A stretch of 64,000 nt of DNA, from assembly GCA_035326105.1 (NCBI GenBank), contig DAOKYO010000001.1, positions 620,001-684,000 on the forward strand, given 5' to 3'. The DNA is from Bacilli bacterium (lineage in GTDB: Bacteria > Bacillota_I > Bacilli_A > RFN20 > CAG-826). Each line of letters opens with the position of its first letter. The first letter of the stretch is position 1. Below the pieces are notes generated by a model. The model saw only the letters and a list, made by a program, of their open reading frames with translations, had not been told where the DNA came from and searched no databases. This document shows positions 17,297-25,762 of the stretch, in pieces. The translations under genes were made by a program, and so were the position numbers.

Positions 17297-17324
17297 TTGC
17301 TAAAAAATTACCATATGGTAAAAT
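17297..17324 (+). promoter_or_regulatory. Promoter of polysaccharide pathway A
   Basis: TTGCTA (17297-17302) and TAAAAT (17319-17324), spacing 16, with a TGG extension before the -10. It is the only good promoter between the cotransporter terminator and the priming transferase, so it probably drives the operon starting at 17403. Confidence 0.65.
17308..17321. promoter_or_regulatory. Perfect palindrome (candidate operator) in the promoter spacer
   Basis: TTACCATATGGTAA is a perfect 14-base palindrome. It fills the end of the -35/-10 spacer and the first bases of the -10 box, where a bound dimeric repressor would block RNA polymerase. No regulator in the window can be paired with it. Confidence 0.5.
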
Positions 17325-17402
17325 AATATCAATAACTGAATGCACTTATTTTTTTCGTGGATTCAGTCTTATTTTCGGAAGAGAATTAACAAGTAAATTA
17401 TT

Positions 17403-18143
17403 ATGGAAATTGAAATGAATAACGAGGGCGATATACAGCGCTTAAAGGTTGATCAATATGGGATTGATAACTTGACCTTTTGTTTGTATTTAAATCAGTC
17501 TCACACGACAAGAACAATTACTTATAGAAAGAAGTTTTTGTATAGTTTTATAAAACGACTTTTTGATATAGTTGCTTCAATCATTGCATTGATTATTTTA
17601 TTTATACCGATGCTGATAATTGGCATAGGGGTAAAACTTACCTCTAAAGGTCCAATGATTTATGTTTCCACTCGTATCGGAAAAAATGGAAAGAAATTTC
17701 GGTTTTATAAATTTAGGTCCATGAGAAAAGATGCCGAAAAAGAGTTAAGTCAACTTTTAGAAAAAAATGAAGTTAAGGGCGGGGTAACCTTCAAAATGGA
17801 AAATGATCCTCGCGTTACTAAATATGGTCGTTTCTTAAGGAAAACATCTCTTGATGAACTTCCCCAATTGTTTAATATTTTAAAAGGCGATATGACATTT
17901 GTTGGACCACGGCCGTGCACAGATCGTGAATATGAGTTATACACTGATTATGAAAAACAAAGATTACTTGTTCCTCAAGGATTGACTGGTGAATGGCAAG
18001 CCAAAGGTAGAAGCAATACTACCTTTCATGAAATGCTTCAAATGGACTTTAAATACATTGAAAATAAAAGAGGTTTCTTCTACGACCTTTGGCTTATTTT
18101 TCTTACTCTATTTGCAGTCTTTAAAAGAGACGGGGCTAAGTAG
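17403..18143 (+). CDS. Priming undecaprenyl-phosphate sugar-1-phosphate transferase (pathway A)
   Basis: Starts a polysaccharide repeat by moving a sugar-1-phosphate from a UDP-sugar to undecaprenyl phosphate on the inner membrane face. The 246-residue protein is the catalytic half of the WbaP/CpsE family. It has a variable N-terminus, one membrane or re-entrant helix (about 56-78), the basic FYKFRSM (101-107), the catalytic Asp151-Glu152 in SLDELPQL, and GPRP (168-171). Glucose, galactose or an N-acetyl sugar could be transferred. No clear Shine-Dalgarno sequence is close to the ATG, and an in-frame ATG at 17415 is an alternative start. Confidence 0.92.
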   Translation: MEIEMNNEGDIQRLKVDQYGIDNLTFCLYLNQSHTTRTITYRKKFLYSFIKRLFDIVASIIALIILFIPMLIIGIGVKLTSKGPMIYVSTRIGKNGKKFRFYKFRSMRKDAEKELSQLLEKNEVKGGVTFKMENDPRVTKYGRFLRKTSLDELPQLFNILKGDMTFVGPRPCTDREYELYTDYEKQRLLVPQGLTGEWQAKGRSNTTFHEMLQMDFKYIENKRGFFYDLWLIFLTLFAVFKRDGAK

Positions 18144-18193
18144 CTTTATAATCGCTTGGCAAAATCTATCACTCATTTAAAGGAGAAACAATC

Positions 18194-18979
18194 ATGAAAG
18201 TAGTCATATTAGCAGGGGGATTGGGGACTAGAATTTCAGAGGAATCACATCTTAAGCCCAAACCAATGATTGAGATTGGAAACTATCCAATCATTGTTCA
18301 TATAATGCGGATATATGCTTCCCAAGGTTTTAATGAGTTTGTTGTATGCGCTGGATATAAACAACAGTCGATAAAAGAATACTTTGCCCATTTTGATATG
18401 TATACCAATGATGTGACATTTGATTTTTCAAATGGAAATAGAATTGTTCATGAAAAACCAAAATTTGATTGGAAAGTGACTATAGCTGATACGGGTGAAA
18501 GAACTCAGACAGCAGGGAGAATACTTAGAGCCAAAAAATATATCGGTAATGAAACTTTTCTTCTTACATATGGCGATGCAGTAGGTGATATTGATATTAA
18601 TGCGGTTATGGATTCGCACAAAAAATCAGGAAAACTTGGGACTATATGTGTTTATAATTTTGGTCAAAGCAAGGGTGTTGTTGATGTGAGCCCTACGGGA
18701 AACGTTAATGCTTTTAGGGAAAAATCGGATCTTGATGGTGATTTGATTAATATAGGATTTATGGTGCTTGAACCAGAAGTTATATCGCTAATTAATGATG
18801 ATAAATCCATTCTTGAAAAAGATGTTCTTTCCAAACTGTCGGAAATGAATCAACTTAATGCTTATGTTCATCATGGATTCTGGCAATGTATGGATACAAT
18901 GAAGGAAAAAGAGTACTTGGAAGATTTGGATAAAAAAGCCGACTGTCCTTGGAAAATTTGGAGAAATAGATATGAATGA
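18194..18979 (+). CDS. rfbF: Glucose-1-phosphate cytidylyltransferase
   Basis: Makes CDP-glucose from glucose-1-phosphate and CTP, the entry to CDP-6-deoxysugars. 261 residues, close to the RfbF/DdhA family. The nucleotide-binding loop LAGGLGTR (6-13) and KPKPMIEIG (21-29) are intact. The later GDAVGDIDI supplies the metal-binding Asp, and the C-terminal FWQCMDTMKEKEYLE is typical of this subgroup. AAAGGAG precedes the ATG. The gene overlaps the CDP-glucose dehydratase by 8 bases, and the pair is the standard rfbF-rfbG unit. Confidence 0.94.
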   Translation: MKVVILAGGLGTRISEESHLKPKPMIEIGNYPIIVHIMRIYASQGFNEFVVCAGYKQQSIKEYFAHFDMYTNDVTFDFSNGNRIVHEKPKFDWKVTIADTGERTQTAGRILRAKKYIGNETFLLTYGDAVGDIDINAVMDSHKKSGKLGTICVYNFGQSKGVVDVSPTGNVNAFREKSDLDGDLINIGFMVLEPEVISLINDDKSILEKDVLSKLSEMNQLNAYVHHGFWQCMDTMKEKEYLEDLDKKADCPWKIWRNRYE

Positions 18980-20033
18980 TTTATCATTCTACAAGAATCG
19001 CATTGTTTTAATAACAGGACACACGGGGTTTAAAGGTACTTGGCTATCAAAAATTTTGATAAAAGCCGGGGCTAAGGTAGTTGGTTACTCACTTGAGGCG
19101 CCGACGAATCCAAGTCTTTTTGAATTGTCTGGAATTAAAGACAAAATGATTTCTATTATCGGCGACATCCGGGATTTTGATCATTTGATGGAAGTTTTTA
19201 AGAAGTATCAACCGGAATGTGTTTTTCATTTGGCGGCTCAGCCAATCGTTCGGGAATCATATAAGAATCCACGATACACATATGAAACAAACGTTATGGG
19301 GACAGTCAACATTTTGGAGTGTGTTAGGCTTACCGAGTCAGTTAAGTCTTTTTTAAATGTTACAACGGATAAAGTATATAAAAATGACGATAGTGATACT
19401 CAATCATTTCGTGAAGAAGATCCATTAGATGGATTTGATCCATATTCAAATTCAAAGTCATGTTCGGAATTGGCAACGCATAGTTATAAGAAGTCTTTTT
19501 TTGCGGACTCTAGATGTTCAATATCAACGGCTAGAGCAGGTAATGTTATTGGCGGTGGCGATTTTGCAAATGATAGAATTATTCCCGACTGTGTCCGCGC
19601 TATAGAAGCAAAAAAAGAGATAGTTGTTCGCAATCCCTACTCAACCCGGCCATATCAACATGTTTTAGAACCCTTGTTTATTTATTTACAAATCGTTCGT
19701 AAACAATTTAATGACGGAAAATACCAAGGTTATTATAATGTCGGGCCGGATGATAGTGACTGTGTCACAACTGGAGAATTGGTAGAGAAATTTTGTTCAA
19801 CATGGGGCGAAGGAATTACTTGGATAAGCAAGTATGATGGTGGTCCTCACGAGGCAACTTTTTTAAAACTTAATAATGGAAAAATTAAAAGAGTTTTCGG
19901 ATGGAAACCTAAATGGCACATTGATGATGCCATAAAAATGGTTGTAAAATGGACAAAGGAGTATCTAAAAGATCAACATTCGGTTTCTAAAGAAATGGAT
20001 GCGGAAATAGAATCTTTTTTTGGAAAAGAATAA
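18972..20033 (+). CDS. rfbG: CDP-glucose 4,6-dehydratase
   Basis: Converts CDP-glucose to CDP-4-keto-6-deoxyglucose with bound NAD+. 353 residues of the extended short-chain dehydrogenase class. The dinucleotide motif GHTGFKG (16-22), the catalytic TTDK (131-134) and Tyr158-x3-Lys162 (YSNSK) are visible, and RAGNVIGGGDFA is the diagnostic RfbG segment. It is translationally coupled to rfbF upstream, and an epimerase follows one base after its stop. Confidence 0.94.
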   Translation: MNDLSFYKNRIVLITGHTGFKGTWLSKILIKAGAKVVGYSLEAPTNPSLFELSGIKDKMISIIGDIRDFDHLMEVFKKYQPECVFHLAAQPIVRESYKNPRYTYETNVMGTVNILECVRLTESVKSFLNVTTDKVYKNDDSDTQSFREEDPLDGFDPYSNSKSCSELATHSYKKSFFADSRCSISTARAGNVIGGGDFANDRIIPDCVRAIEAKKEIVVRNPYSTRPYQHVLEPLFIYLQIVRKQFNDGKYQGYYNVGPDDSDCVTTGELVEKFCSTWGEGITWISKYDGGPHEATFLKLNNGKIKRVFGWKPKWHIDDAIKMVVKWTKEYLKDQHSVSKEMDAEIESFFGKE

Positions 20034-20034
20034 C

Positions 20035-20961
20035 ATGAGATATATTGTAACGGGAGCCAGTGGCTTTGTCGGTAGTAGATTAGTAAAGGAACTATTATTG
20101 CATTCTGAAACAGAAAGCATTCTTTGTATTGACTTACAACGAAATGATGATCGTCTTCCTGACGATGCAAAAATTTCTTTTTTAAATTTGACAGTCGAAA
20201 ACATTGATCAACTACGGAAGATTGTTAAGAAAAATGAATATGATGTGTTTTTCCATTTTGCATGGGTCGGCTCAGCCGGACCACTTAGAATGGATGAAAA
20301 TGTTCAAGTTAAAAACGCCTTGTGGACAGTCAATTGTTTAAGAACCGCGAATGATTTAGGAATTAAAAAATTTGTAGTTGCTGGCTCTATAATGGAATTT
20401 GAAGCTTACTATGCTATTTATGATCAAGGGACTCAGCCAACTCTTTCTTATTTGTATGGAATCGGAAAGTCTCTCGCTCATGAATTATGTAAACCAATTG
20501 CTAATTCACTAAATATTGATTTAATTTGGGCATACATTACTAATACATATGGAGTCGGCGAGAAATCACCACGTTTCATTAACTCAACACTGAGAAAAAT
20601 AATAAAAGGTGAAAGGCTTGAATTTACTTCAGGCACTCAAAACTACGATTTTATTTATATTGATGACGTAGTTAAAGCTTTCTATTTGCTTGGCATAAAG
20701 GGAAAAGCTAATAACAATTATATTATTGGCTCAGGTAGAGCGAGACCTTTAAGAGATTTTATACTTGATATGGTAAACGAAAATGCGCCAGGTACGTACC
20801 CAAACTTCGGGAACATAGAATACACAGGTGTTAATTTGCCTTTAGAAGTTTTCTCTACTAAACAAATTGAAATTGATTGTGGATTTTATGCTGAAGTCAG
20901 TTTTGCCGAAGGCACGAGAAGAACTATTGATTGGCTACGGAAGGAGGAAAGTACAATATGA
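20035..20961 (+). CDS. NAD-dependent epimerase/reductase for a CDP-6-deoxysugar
   Basis: An extended SDR enzyme of 308 residues. GASGFVG (7-13) binds NAD(P) and Tyr141-x3-Lys145 (YGIGK) is the catalytic pair. Sitting directly after rfbFG and before a 3,5-epimerase-like protein, it is most simply the 4-keto reductase that finishes a CDP-6-deoxyhexose. The ATG at 20035 is preferred to the TTG at 20020 that would overlap rfbG. The 3' end overlaps the next start as ATGA. Whether it reduces C4 or epimerises another position is not readable from sequence. Confidence 0.85.
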   Translation: MRYIVTGASGFVGSRLVKELLLHSETESILCIDLQRNDDRLPDDAKISFLNLTVENIDQLRKIVKKNEYDVFFHFAWVGSAGPLRMDENVQVKNALWTVNCLRTANDLGIKKFVVAGSIMEFEAYYAIYDQGTQPTLSYLYGIGKSLAHELCKPIANSLNIDLIWAYITNTYGVGEKSPRFINSTLRKIIKGERLEFTSGTQNYDFIYIDDVVKAFYLLGIKGKANNNYIIGSGRARPLRDFILDMVNENAPGTYPNFGNIEYTGVNLPLEVFSTKQIEIDCGFYAEVSFAEGTRRTIDWLRKEESTI

Positions 20962-21536
20962 TACAAAAATGGGTTTTTGAAAAACTTCCTCTCGAAGGCG
21001 CATATAAAATTTCCCCATTTTGTGCGACTGATAACCGAGGACTACTTTGTAAAGATTACTCAAAGGAAATTTTTGAACAAAATGGTATTTCCTATGATTT
21101 GAAAGAAACATTTTACACAAAATCTTTTAAGGGAGTTATTAGAGCTTTACATTTTCAAGTTATCAAGGAGCAGCCAAAGCTGATGAGGTGCATCCAAGGC
21201 CACGTATTTCATGTAATTGTTGATTTAAGGCCAGATTCAAAAACATTTAAACAATGGATGAGTTTTGATTTATCGGGCGATAATTTTACGGAAATACTTG
21301 TTCCCGCCGGATTTGCTAATGGCTATTTAGCCTTGGAAGATTCGATTATGGCCTATAAATGTTCAGAAAAATTTTATGGTGAATATGACGGCGGAATAAA
21401 ATGGGATGATCCAACTATTGGCGTTAGTTGGCCTTTGGAACAAATTGGTGGAAAGGATAGACTGATTTTGGCGGAAAAAGATATGCAATTGCCTTCGTTT
21501 TTGCAATTTTTTGAATCAAGCAATTTAAAGGATTAA
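20958..21536 (+). CDS. RmlC-like NDP-4-keto-6-deoxyhexose epimerase
   Basis: A cupin epimerase related to dTDP-4-dehydrorhamnose 3,5-epimerase, 192 residues. The family landmarks are present: FKGVIRALHFQ with the catalytic His, QPKLMRCIQG, VDLRPDSKTF and LVPAGFANGYL. There are no rmlA, rmlB or rmlD genes nearby but there are rfbF and rfbG, so the likely substrate is CDP-4-keto-6-deoxyglucose rather than the dTDP sugar. A strong AAGGAGG lies upstream of the ATG at 20958, favouring it over the longer TTG start at 20931. Confidence 0.88.
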   Translation: MIQKWVFEKLPLEGAYKISPFCATDNRGLLCKDYSKEIFEQNGISYDLKETFYTKSFKGVIRALHFQVIKEQPKLMRCIQGHVFHVIVDLRPDSKTFKQWMSFDLSGDNFTEILVPAGFANGYLALEDSIMAYKCSEKFYGEYDGGIKWDDPTIGVSWPLEQIGGKDRLILAEKDMQLPSFLQFFESSNLKD

Positions 21537-21540
21537 AAAA

Positions 21541-22617
21541 ATGCCTTCAATTTCAATTATTATGTCGGTGTTTAACACCGAGAGCTATCTAGAAAAATCC
21601 ATTCAAAGCGTTTTAAACCAAACTTTTTCTGACTATGAATTTATTGTAATAAATAATGGCTCCACGGATGGTTCTGCGTCGATTATTTCAAAATATCAGA
21701 ATTTAGATTCACGCATTGTCGTTATTGAAAATAAAAAAAATAAGTCTTTGGCTTGTGCAAGGAATCAGGCTCTAGATATTGCCAAAGGTAAATATATATA
21801 TGTTATAGATTCAGATGATTATTTGGAAACTGAAGCTCTAGAAAGTATCTATAAGTTAGCCGACACAAAAAATGTTGATTTGGTTGTTTTTGGCTGGGTT
21901 ATGGAGTACTACCAAGATGATAAGTTTCTTTCTTATCCAGTAATGCCAATTAATGCTGAGTATTTGTCAGCTTCAAGTTTTAGAGAAAACGCATATAGGT
22001 ATTTGAACCAATCTATTTTGAGTGTCCCATGGAATAAATTATATCGAAATGAGATTATTAAAAAGTATAATATTAGGTACAAAGAAACAAAGCTAGAAGA
22101 CCATCATTTTAATATGGATTTTATTATGAATATTTCTTCAGCCATTTTTATCGATAAACCTTATTATCATTATTTTCGCTCTCGCCCCGAAAGTGAACTT
22201 GAATTTGTGTACAAATTTGATTTATTTGCTAAAAAGAAAGAGCATTACTTGCATACAAAAAACGTTTTTGATAATTGGAATTTAAAAAACAAAAAGGCAT
22301 GGAATGTTTTATATACATATTTTGCTGAACGTATTGTTCAATCCATTCAAGAATTATATGGCAATAATAGGCTATCTAAAAAAGAAAAAAAAGACAAAAT
22401 TAAGGCTATTTTAAATGATCCAGAAGCAAGAGTAGCTATCGCTAAAGCACATCCTAAGGGCTTATTGATGCACTTTATGGTATTGCCACTTAAAACGCGG
22501 TCTTGCTCATTGTGCCTTGCTGAGGCAAAGTTTATTAATTCTTTTAAAAAAAGGCATCCGTCGTTTTTTGTTAAACTTAAGTCGGAGCATGTTAATATTG
22601 CAAAGGAGCATAAATGA
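21541..22617 (+). CDS. Family 2 glycosyltransferase
   Basis: Adds a sugar to the growing lipid-linked repeat on the cytoplasmic membrane face. The 358 residues start with the GT-A core: SIIMSVFNTESYLEKSI (4-20), NNGSTDG (38-44) and the metal-binding DSDD (90-93). The C-terminal third (about 215-358) is basic and not recognised. The spacing to its neighbours is a few bases, and its last bases overlap the next gene. Donor and acceptor are unknown. Confidence 0.9.
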   Translation: MPSISIIMSVFNTESYLEKSIQSVLNQTFSDYEFIVINNGSTDGSASIISKYQNLDSRIVVIENKKNKSLACARNQALDIAKGKYIYVIDSDDYLETEALESIYKLADTKNVDLVVFGWVMEYYQDDKFLSYPVMPINAEYLSASSFRENAYRYLNQSILSVPWNKLYRNEIIKKYNIRYKETKLEDHHFNMDFIMNISSAIFIDKPYYHYFRSRPESELEFVYKFDLFAKKKEHYLHTKNVFDNWNLKNKKAWNVLYTYFAERIVQSIQELYGNNRLSKKEKKDKIKAILNDPEARVAIAKAHPKGLLMHFMVLPLKTRSCSLCLAEAKFINSFKKRHPSFFVKLKSEHVNIAKEHK

Positions 22618-23735
22618 AAATTTTAGTTATTTTTACTTGCCCCCTTGCAAATGATGGAATATCGAATAATGTCATGAACTACTTTTCATACATTGATCAT
22701 CAACTTGTCAAGGCGGATTTTTTGTCTAGTAATTTGGATGTTCCGGAAAAATGGAAGAAAAAAATTTCTTCTTTTGGAGGAATGCTTTTTACGATTGCTG
22801 GCCGCAATAGGCATCCCTTTCGTTATGCGTCAAAACTGAAAAAAATAATTTCAAATGGCAAATATGATGCGGTTCATATCCATGGCAACAGTGCCACGAT
22901 GGCTGTGGAGCTTTTTGCCGCTAAAAGAGCAAAATGCCCAATTAGAATAGTTCATAGTCGCAACACAAAGTGTGATCATAGGATAATTGATAAGATATTA
23001 CGCCCATATTTTTATCATACGGCAACAGACTTTTTTGCTTGTGGCGAAAAAGCAGGACAATGGCTCTTTCCCAACAGAGAATTTACAGTTATAAATAACG
23101 GAAATGATATAGATAAAAACTCTTTTAGCTTACTTGATAGAAATAAGTATCGTGAAGATTTTTCAATTGCGGATAAAACGATTGTCTTGTTGAATATCGG
23201 CTTATTTGTCGATCAGAAGAATCATGTTTTTTTGGTAGAGGTTTTTAATAAGCTTTGCCAAGTAGATCAGCAAAATGACTATAAATTAGTCCTTGTGGGA
23301 ACCGGACCTTTATTACCGATGATTAAAGAAAAAGTTATAACTTATGGTTTAAGTGATAAAGTTATCTTTTTACAAAATCGTGACGATATAGCTCAAATTT
23401 TATCGATGTCTGATATCTTTCTTTTTCCATCTTTATTTGAGGGGCTACCTAATGTTGTTGTTGAGGCGCAAATTTCCAATTTGCAGTGCTTAATTTCTAA
23501 TCGTATTACCGGCGAAGTTAAACTCACGCCTAATGTTTATTTTCTTCCAATTGAAGCGTCGGATGTTTCAAAATGGGTTCAAGAAATAATTAAAAGCGCA
23601 CCACTCATTAATCAACGGGAGGCTACCGAAGAAAAAAATCTAGCCATGATATCGGAAAAAGGTTTTGACATTAGAGATAATGCCAAAAGGCTGCAATCGA
23701 TTTATTTAAGTTTACTTAATAAGGAACAGTTATGA
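22614..23735 (+). CDS. Family 4 (GT-B) glycosyltransferase
   Basis: A retaining glycosyltransferase of 373 residues for polysaccharide A. The C-terminal donor domain has LVLVGTGPLL (about 225-234) and the E-x7-E motif (Glu276 and Glu284 in FEGLPNVVVEA). The N-terminal acceptor domain contains VHIHGN and HSRNTK. It overlaps both neighbours by 4 bases (ATGA), showing tight coupling. The specificity cannot be predicted. Confidence 0.92.
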   Translation: MKILVIFTCPLANDGISNNVMNYFSYIDHQLVKADFLSSNLDVPEKWKKKISSFGGMLFTIAGRNRHPFRYASKLKKIISNGKYDAVHIHGNSATMAVELFAAKRAKCPIRIVHSRNTKCDHRIIDKILRPYFYHTATDFFACGEKAGQWLFPNREFTVINNGNDIDKNSFSLLDRNKYREDFSIADKTIVLLNIGLFVDQKNHVFLVEVFNKLCQVDQQNDYKLVLVGTGPLLPMIKEKVITYGLSDKVIFLQNRDDIAQILSMSDIFLFPSLFEGLPNVVVEAQISNLQCLISNRITGEVKLTPNVYFLPIEASDVSKWVQEIIKSAPLINQREATEEKNLAMISEKGFDIRDNAKRLQSIYLSLLNKEQL

Positions 23736-24670
23736 AAAAGTTTGAACATATAAAAGATTTGAGAATGGGATTTGGAACAGCATTTGCATTTAAGTGTCTA
23801 ACCACTAGACTTATGTCTAAAGAAAAATACAATCGCCTTATTTACAAAAGATTATGCGAAGATTATTCTTCAATTATTTCTTTGTACAAAAATAAGCAAA
23901 ACGAAAAAAATATTGATGAAAATAAAAAGATCAATGTTTGGATTTTTTGGTGGCAAGGAGTGAATTCTGCTCCGGAAATAGTTAAAAAATGTGTAGATTC
24001 AATTTATAGAAATTTCTCTCCTTTATCATTTAACGTTTTTTTAATTACTAGCGAGAACATTAAAGAATATTGCGATTTTCCTTCATATATTTATTCTAAG
24101 TTAGCAAGTAAGAAAATAACTTTGACTCACTTTTCGGATTTAATAAGAGCAAATCTTTTGTCTAGACATGGTGGATTATGGATTGACGCTACGGTTTATG
24201 TGTCTTCAAAAGTTTCGCTAGAACCTATGCGCAGTTTGCCGTTTTTTACTATTAAAAATCAAACAAAGACAAATTTAATAATAAACAATCGTTGGACAGG
24301 ATTTCTTCTATATGCACCTAAAGGGACAATTTTGTTTAAGTTTTTAAATGACTTTTTTATGGATTACTGGAAGAAAAATAGTTTCTTGATAGATTATTTA
24401 TTAGTCGATTTTGGAATAGCTTTAGCTATTGAAAATATTCCGGTTTGTAAGGATGACTATAGTAGAATTCCAATAACAAACGAAAATATTAATGAACTTT
24501 TGCCTTTATTAAATCAGCCATATTCAGAAGATATATGGGAAAGTTTAAAAAGTAACACTCAGTTTTTTAAATTATCATACAAAAAAGAAATTGTTGGCAG
24601 TGAGTTTGTTTATCACGTAAAAAACAAGAAAACATTTTATGGTAAAATTATTGATGGAGAATTATTATGA
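23732..24670 (+). CDS. Capsular polysaccharide glycosyltransferase (GT32 / Caps_synth type)
   Basis: A 312-residue glycosyltransferase. The motif WIFWWQG (70-76), then FSDLIRANLL and HGGLWIDATVY (about 134-157) are the hallmarks of the Caps_synth / OCH1-like group, where the Asp of the GG-x-W-x-D stretch helps bind the nucleotide sugar. Base composition is very AT-rich from here on compared with the flanking housekeeping genes. It overlaps its neighbours by 4 bases on each side. Confidence 0.85.
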   Translation: MKKFEHIKDLRMGFGTAFAFKCLTTRLMSKEKYNRLIYKRLCEDYSSIISLYKNKQNEKNIDENKKINVWIFWWQGVNSAPEIVKKCVDSIYRNFSPLSFNVFLITSENIKEYCDFPSYIYSKLASKKITLTHFSDLIRANLLSRHGGLWIDATVYVSSKVSLEPMRSLPFFTIKNQTKTNLIINNRWTGFLLYAPKGTILFKFLNDFFMDYWKKNSFLIDYLLVDFGIALAIENIPVCKDDYSRIPITNENINELLPLLNQPYSEDIWESLKSNTQFFKLSYKKEIVGSEFVYHVKNKKTFYGKIIDGELL

Positions 24671-25713
24671 GGCAAGTAACTTATAAGTATTTTCACTATT
24701 TAATAAATTTTTTCGTTTATATTAAAAATGTGTTTTCACTAAAATATTTTTATTTAAAAAAGAGAATCAAAAAAAAATCATCTATTAGTGAAGTCGATTA
24801 TGACTGGAAACTTGTATTTAAGTCTTTTTTGAATTGTCGATATGACATTAAATACTTTGATAATTTTATCTCGGGTATTTATGATTCAAAACTTGAAAGT
24901 TTTAATTTAAAAATTATTGATAGTTCAAAACCTGTTTTAATTTGTGTAATAAAAAACGAAGTAACAAAATTAGAGAAGCTTCTTTATCACTATAAAAGTC
25001 TTGGGATTACCAATTTTGTATTTATTGATAATGATTCAAAGGATGGTACTTTTGAAAAATTGCTAAATGAGGGTTGCTGTGTTTTTGAGGCTAAAGATAG
25101 TTTCAATACGGCTCGCAAAGTTGGATGGATCAATCAAGTTATGCAACGAATAGGTAGAAATAAATGGTACTTAATTATCGATAGTGATGAGTTTTTGTAT
25201 ACCTATAATAAGGTCAGCATTGACTCGCTTACTTCATTAAAACCATTTAGATCCTATGGTGCAGTTATGGTTGATATGTATAAGGCAAATAATTCGGATG
25301 AATTTATTTCTTTCGATAATTTTTTTAGAACAAATTATCACCGAGATTTTAAGGCCATTTATGGCGGAATGCGTGAAAGAGTATTTAATTGCACTCCCTT
25401 AATAAAGAAGCATCCACTGTTTTTGTTTTCCAAAAATGTTGTAATGATTAATTGTCACTACTTATACCCATATTCACGCAATTTTAGGGCTCCACTTCAG
25501 CTCGTGCTTTTGCACTATAAGGATTATAATAGCGATATTGAAAAAATAAGAAAAATTGTAGCAGACGGATCATACGCAAATAATAGCAGCGAGTATAAAA
25601 GATATTTACAATACTTTGAACAACATGAAATTATCCCATCGGGCGAGCACACAGTGACGTTTTCTGGGCAGGATCAAATTAATGAAATATTAAATAAATT
25701 GCATGATAAATAG
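24667..25713 (+). CDS. GT-A glycosyltransferase of the GT92 / Glyco_tranf_2_4 type
   Basis: A 348-residue glycosyltransferase. After a basic N-terminal 85 residues comes a GT-A-like core with LICVIKNEV (91-99), FIDNDSKDGT (119-128) and a metal-binding DSDEF (172-176). This pattern, with the kNE near the start and the DxDEF, is typical of GT92-related enzymes. Later HCHYLYPYSRNFRAP-like residues may form the acceptor site. Strongly AT-rich. It is the last of the four tightly overlapping transferases; a separate promoter follows before the polymerase. Confidence 0.82.
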   Translation: MRQVTYKYFHYLINFFVYIKNVFSLKYFYLKKRIKKKSSISEVDYDWKLVFKSFLNCRYDIKYFDNFISGIYDSKLESFNLKIIDSSKPVLICVIKNEVTKLEKLLYHYKSLGITNFVFIDNDSKDGTFEKLLNEGCCVFEAKDSFNTARKVGWINQVMQRIGRNKWYLIIDSDEFLYTYNKVSIDSLTSLKPFRSYGAVMVDMYKANNSDEFISFDNFFRTNYHRDFKAIYGGMRERVFNCTPLIKKHPLFLFSKNVVMINCHYLYPYSRNFRAPLQLVLLHYKDYNSDIEKIRKIVADGSYANNSSEYKRYLQYFEQHEIIPSGEHTVTFSGQDQINEILNKLHDK

Positions 25714-25739
25714 ATTTATAAGAAATGTTAGTTTTTTTT

Positions 25740-25748
25740 TGATATAAT
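25740..25748 (+). promoter_or_regulatory. Internal extended -10 promoter before the Wzy gene
   Basis: TGATATAAT (25740-25748) is TG-n-TATAAT. The ATG of the polymerase at 25763 lies 14 bases after it, so the leader would be only about 8 bases and no ribosome binding site is present. Confidence 0.5.
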
Positions 25749-25762
25749 TTATACGTTAATTT

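Noticed and set aside
20958..21536. dTDP-L-rhamnose pathway
   Set aside because: Only an RmlC-like enzyme is present; rmlA, rmlB and rmlD are absent while rfbF and rfbG are adjacent.
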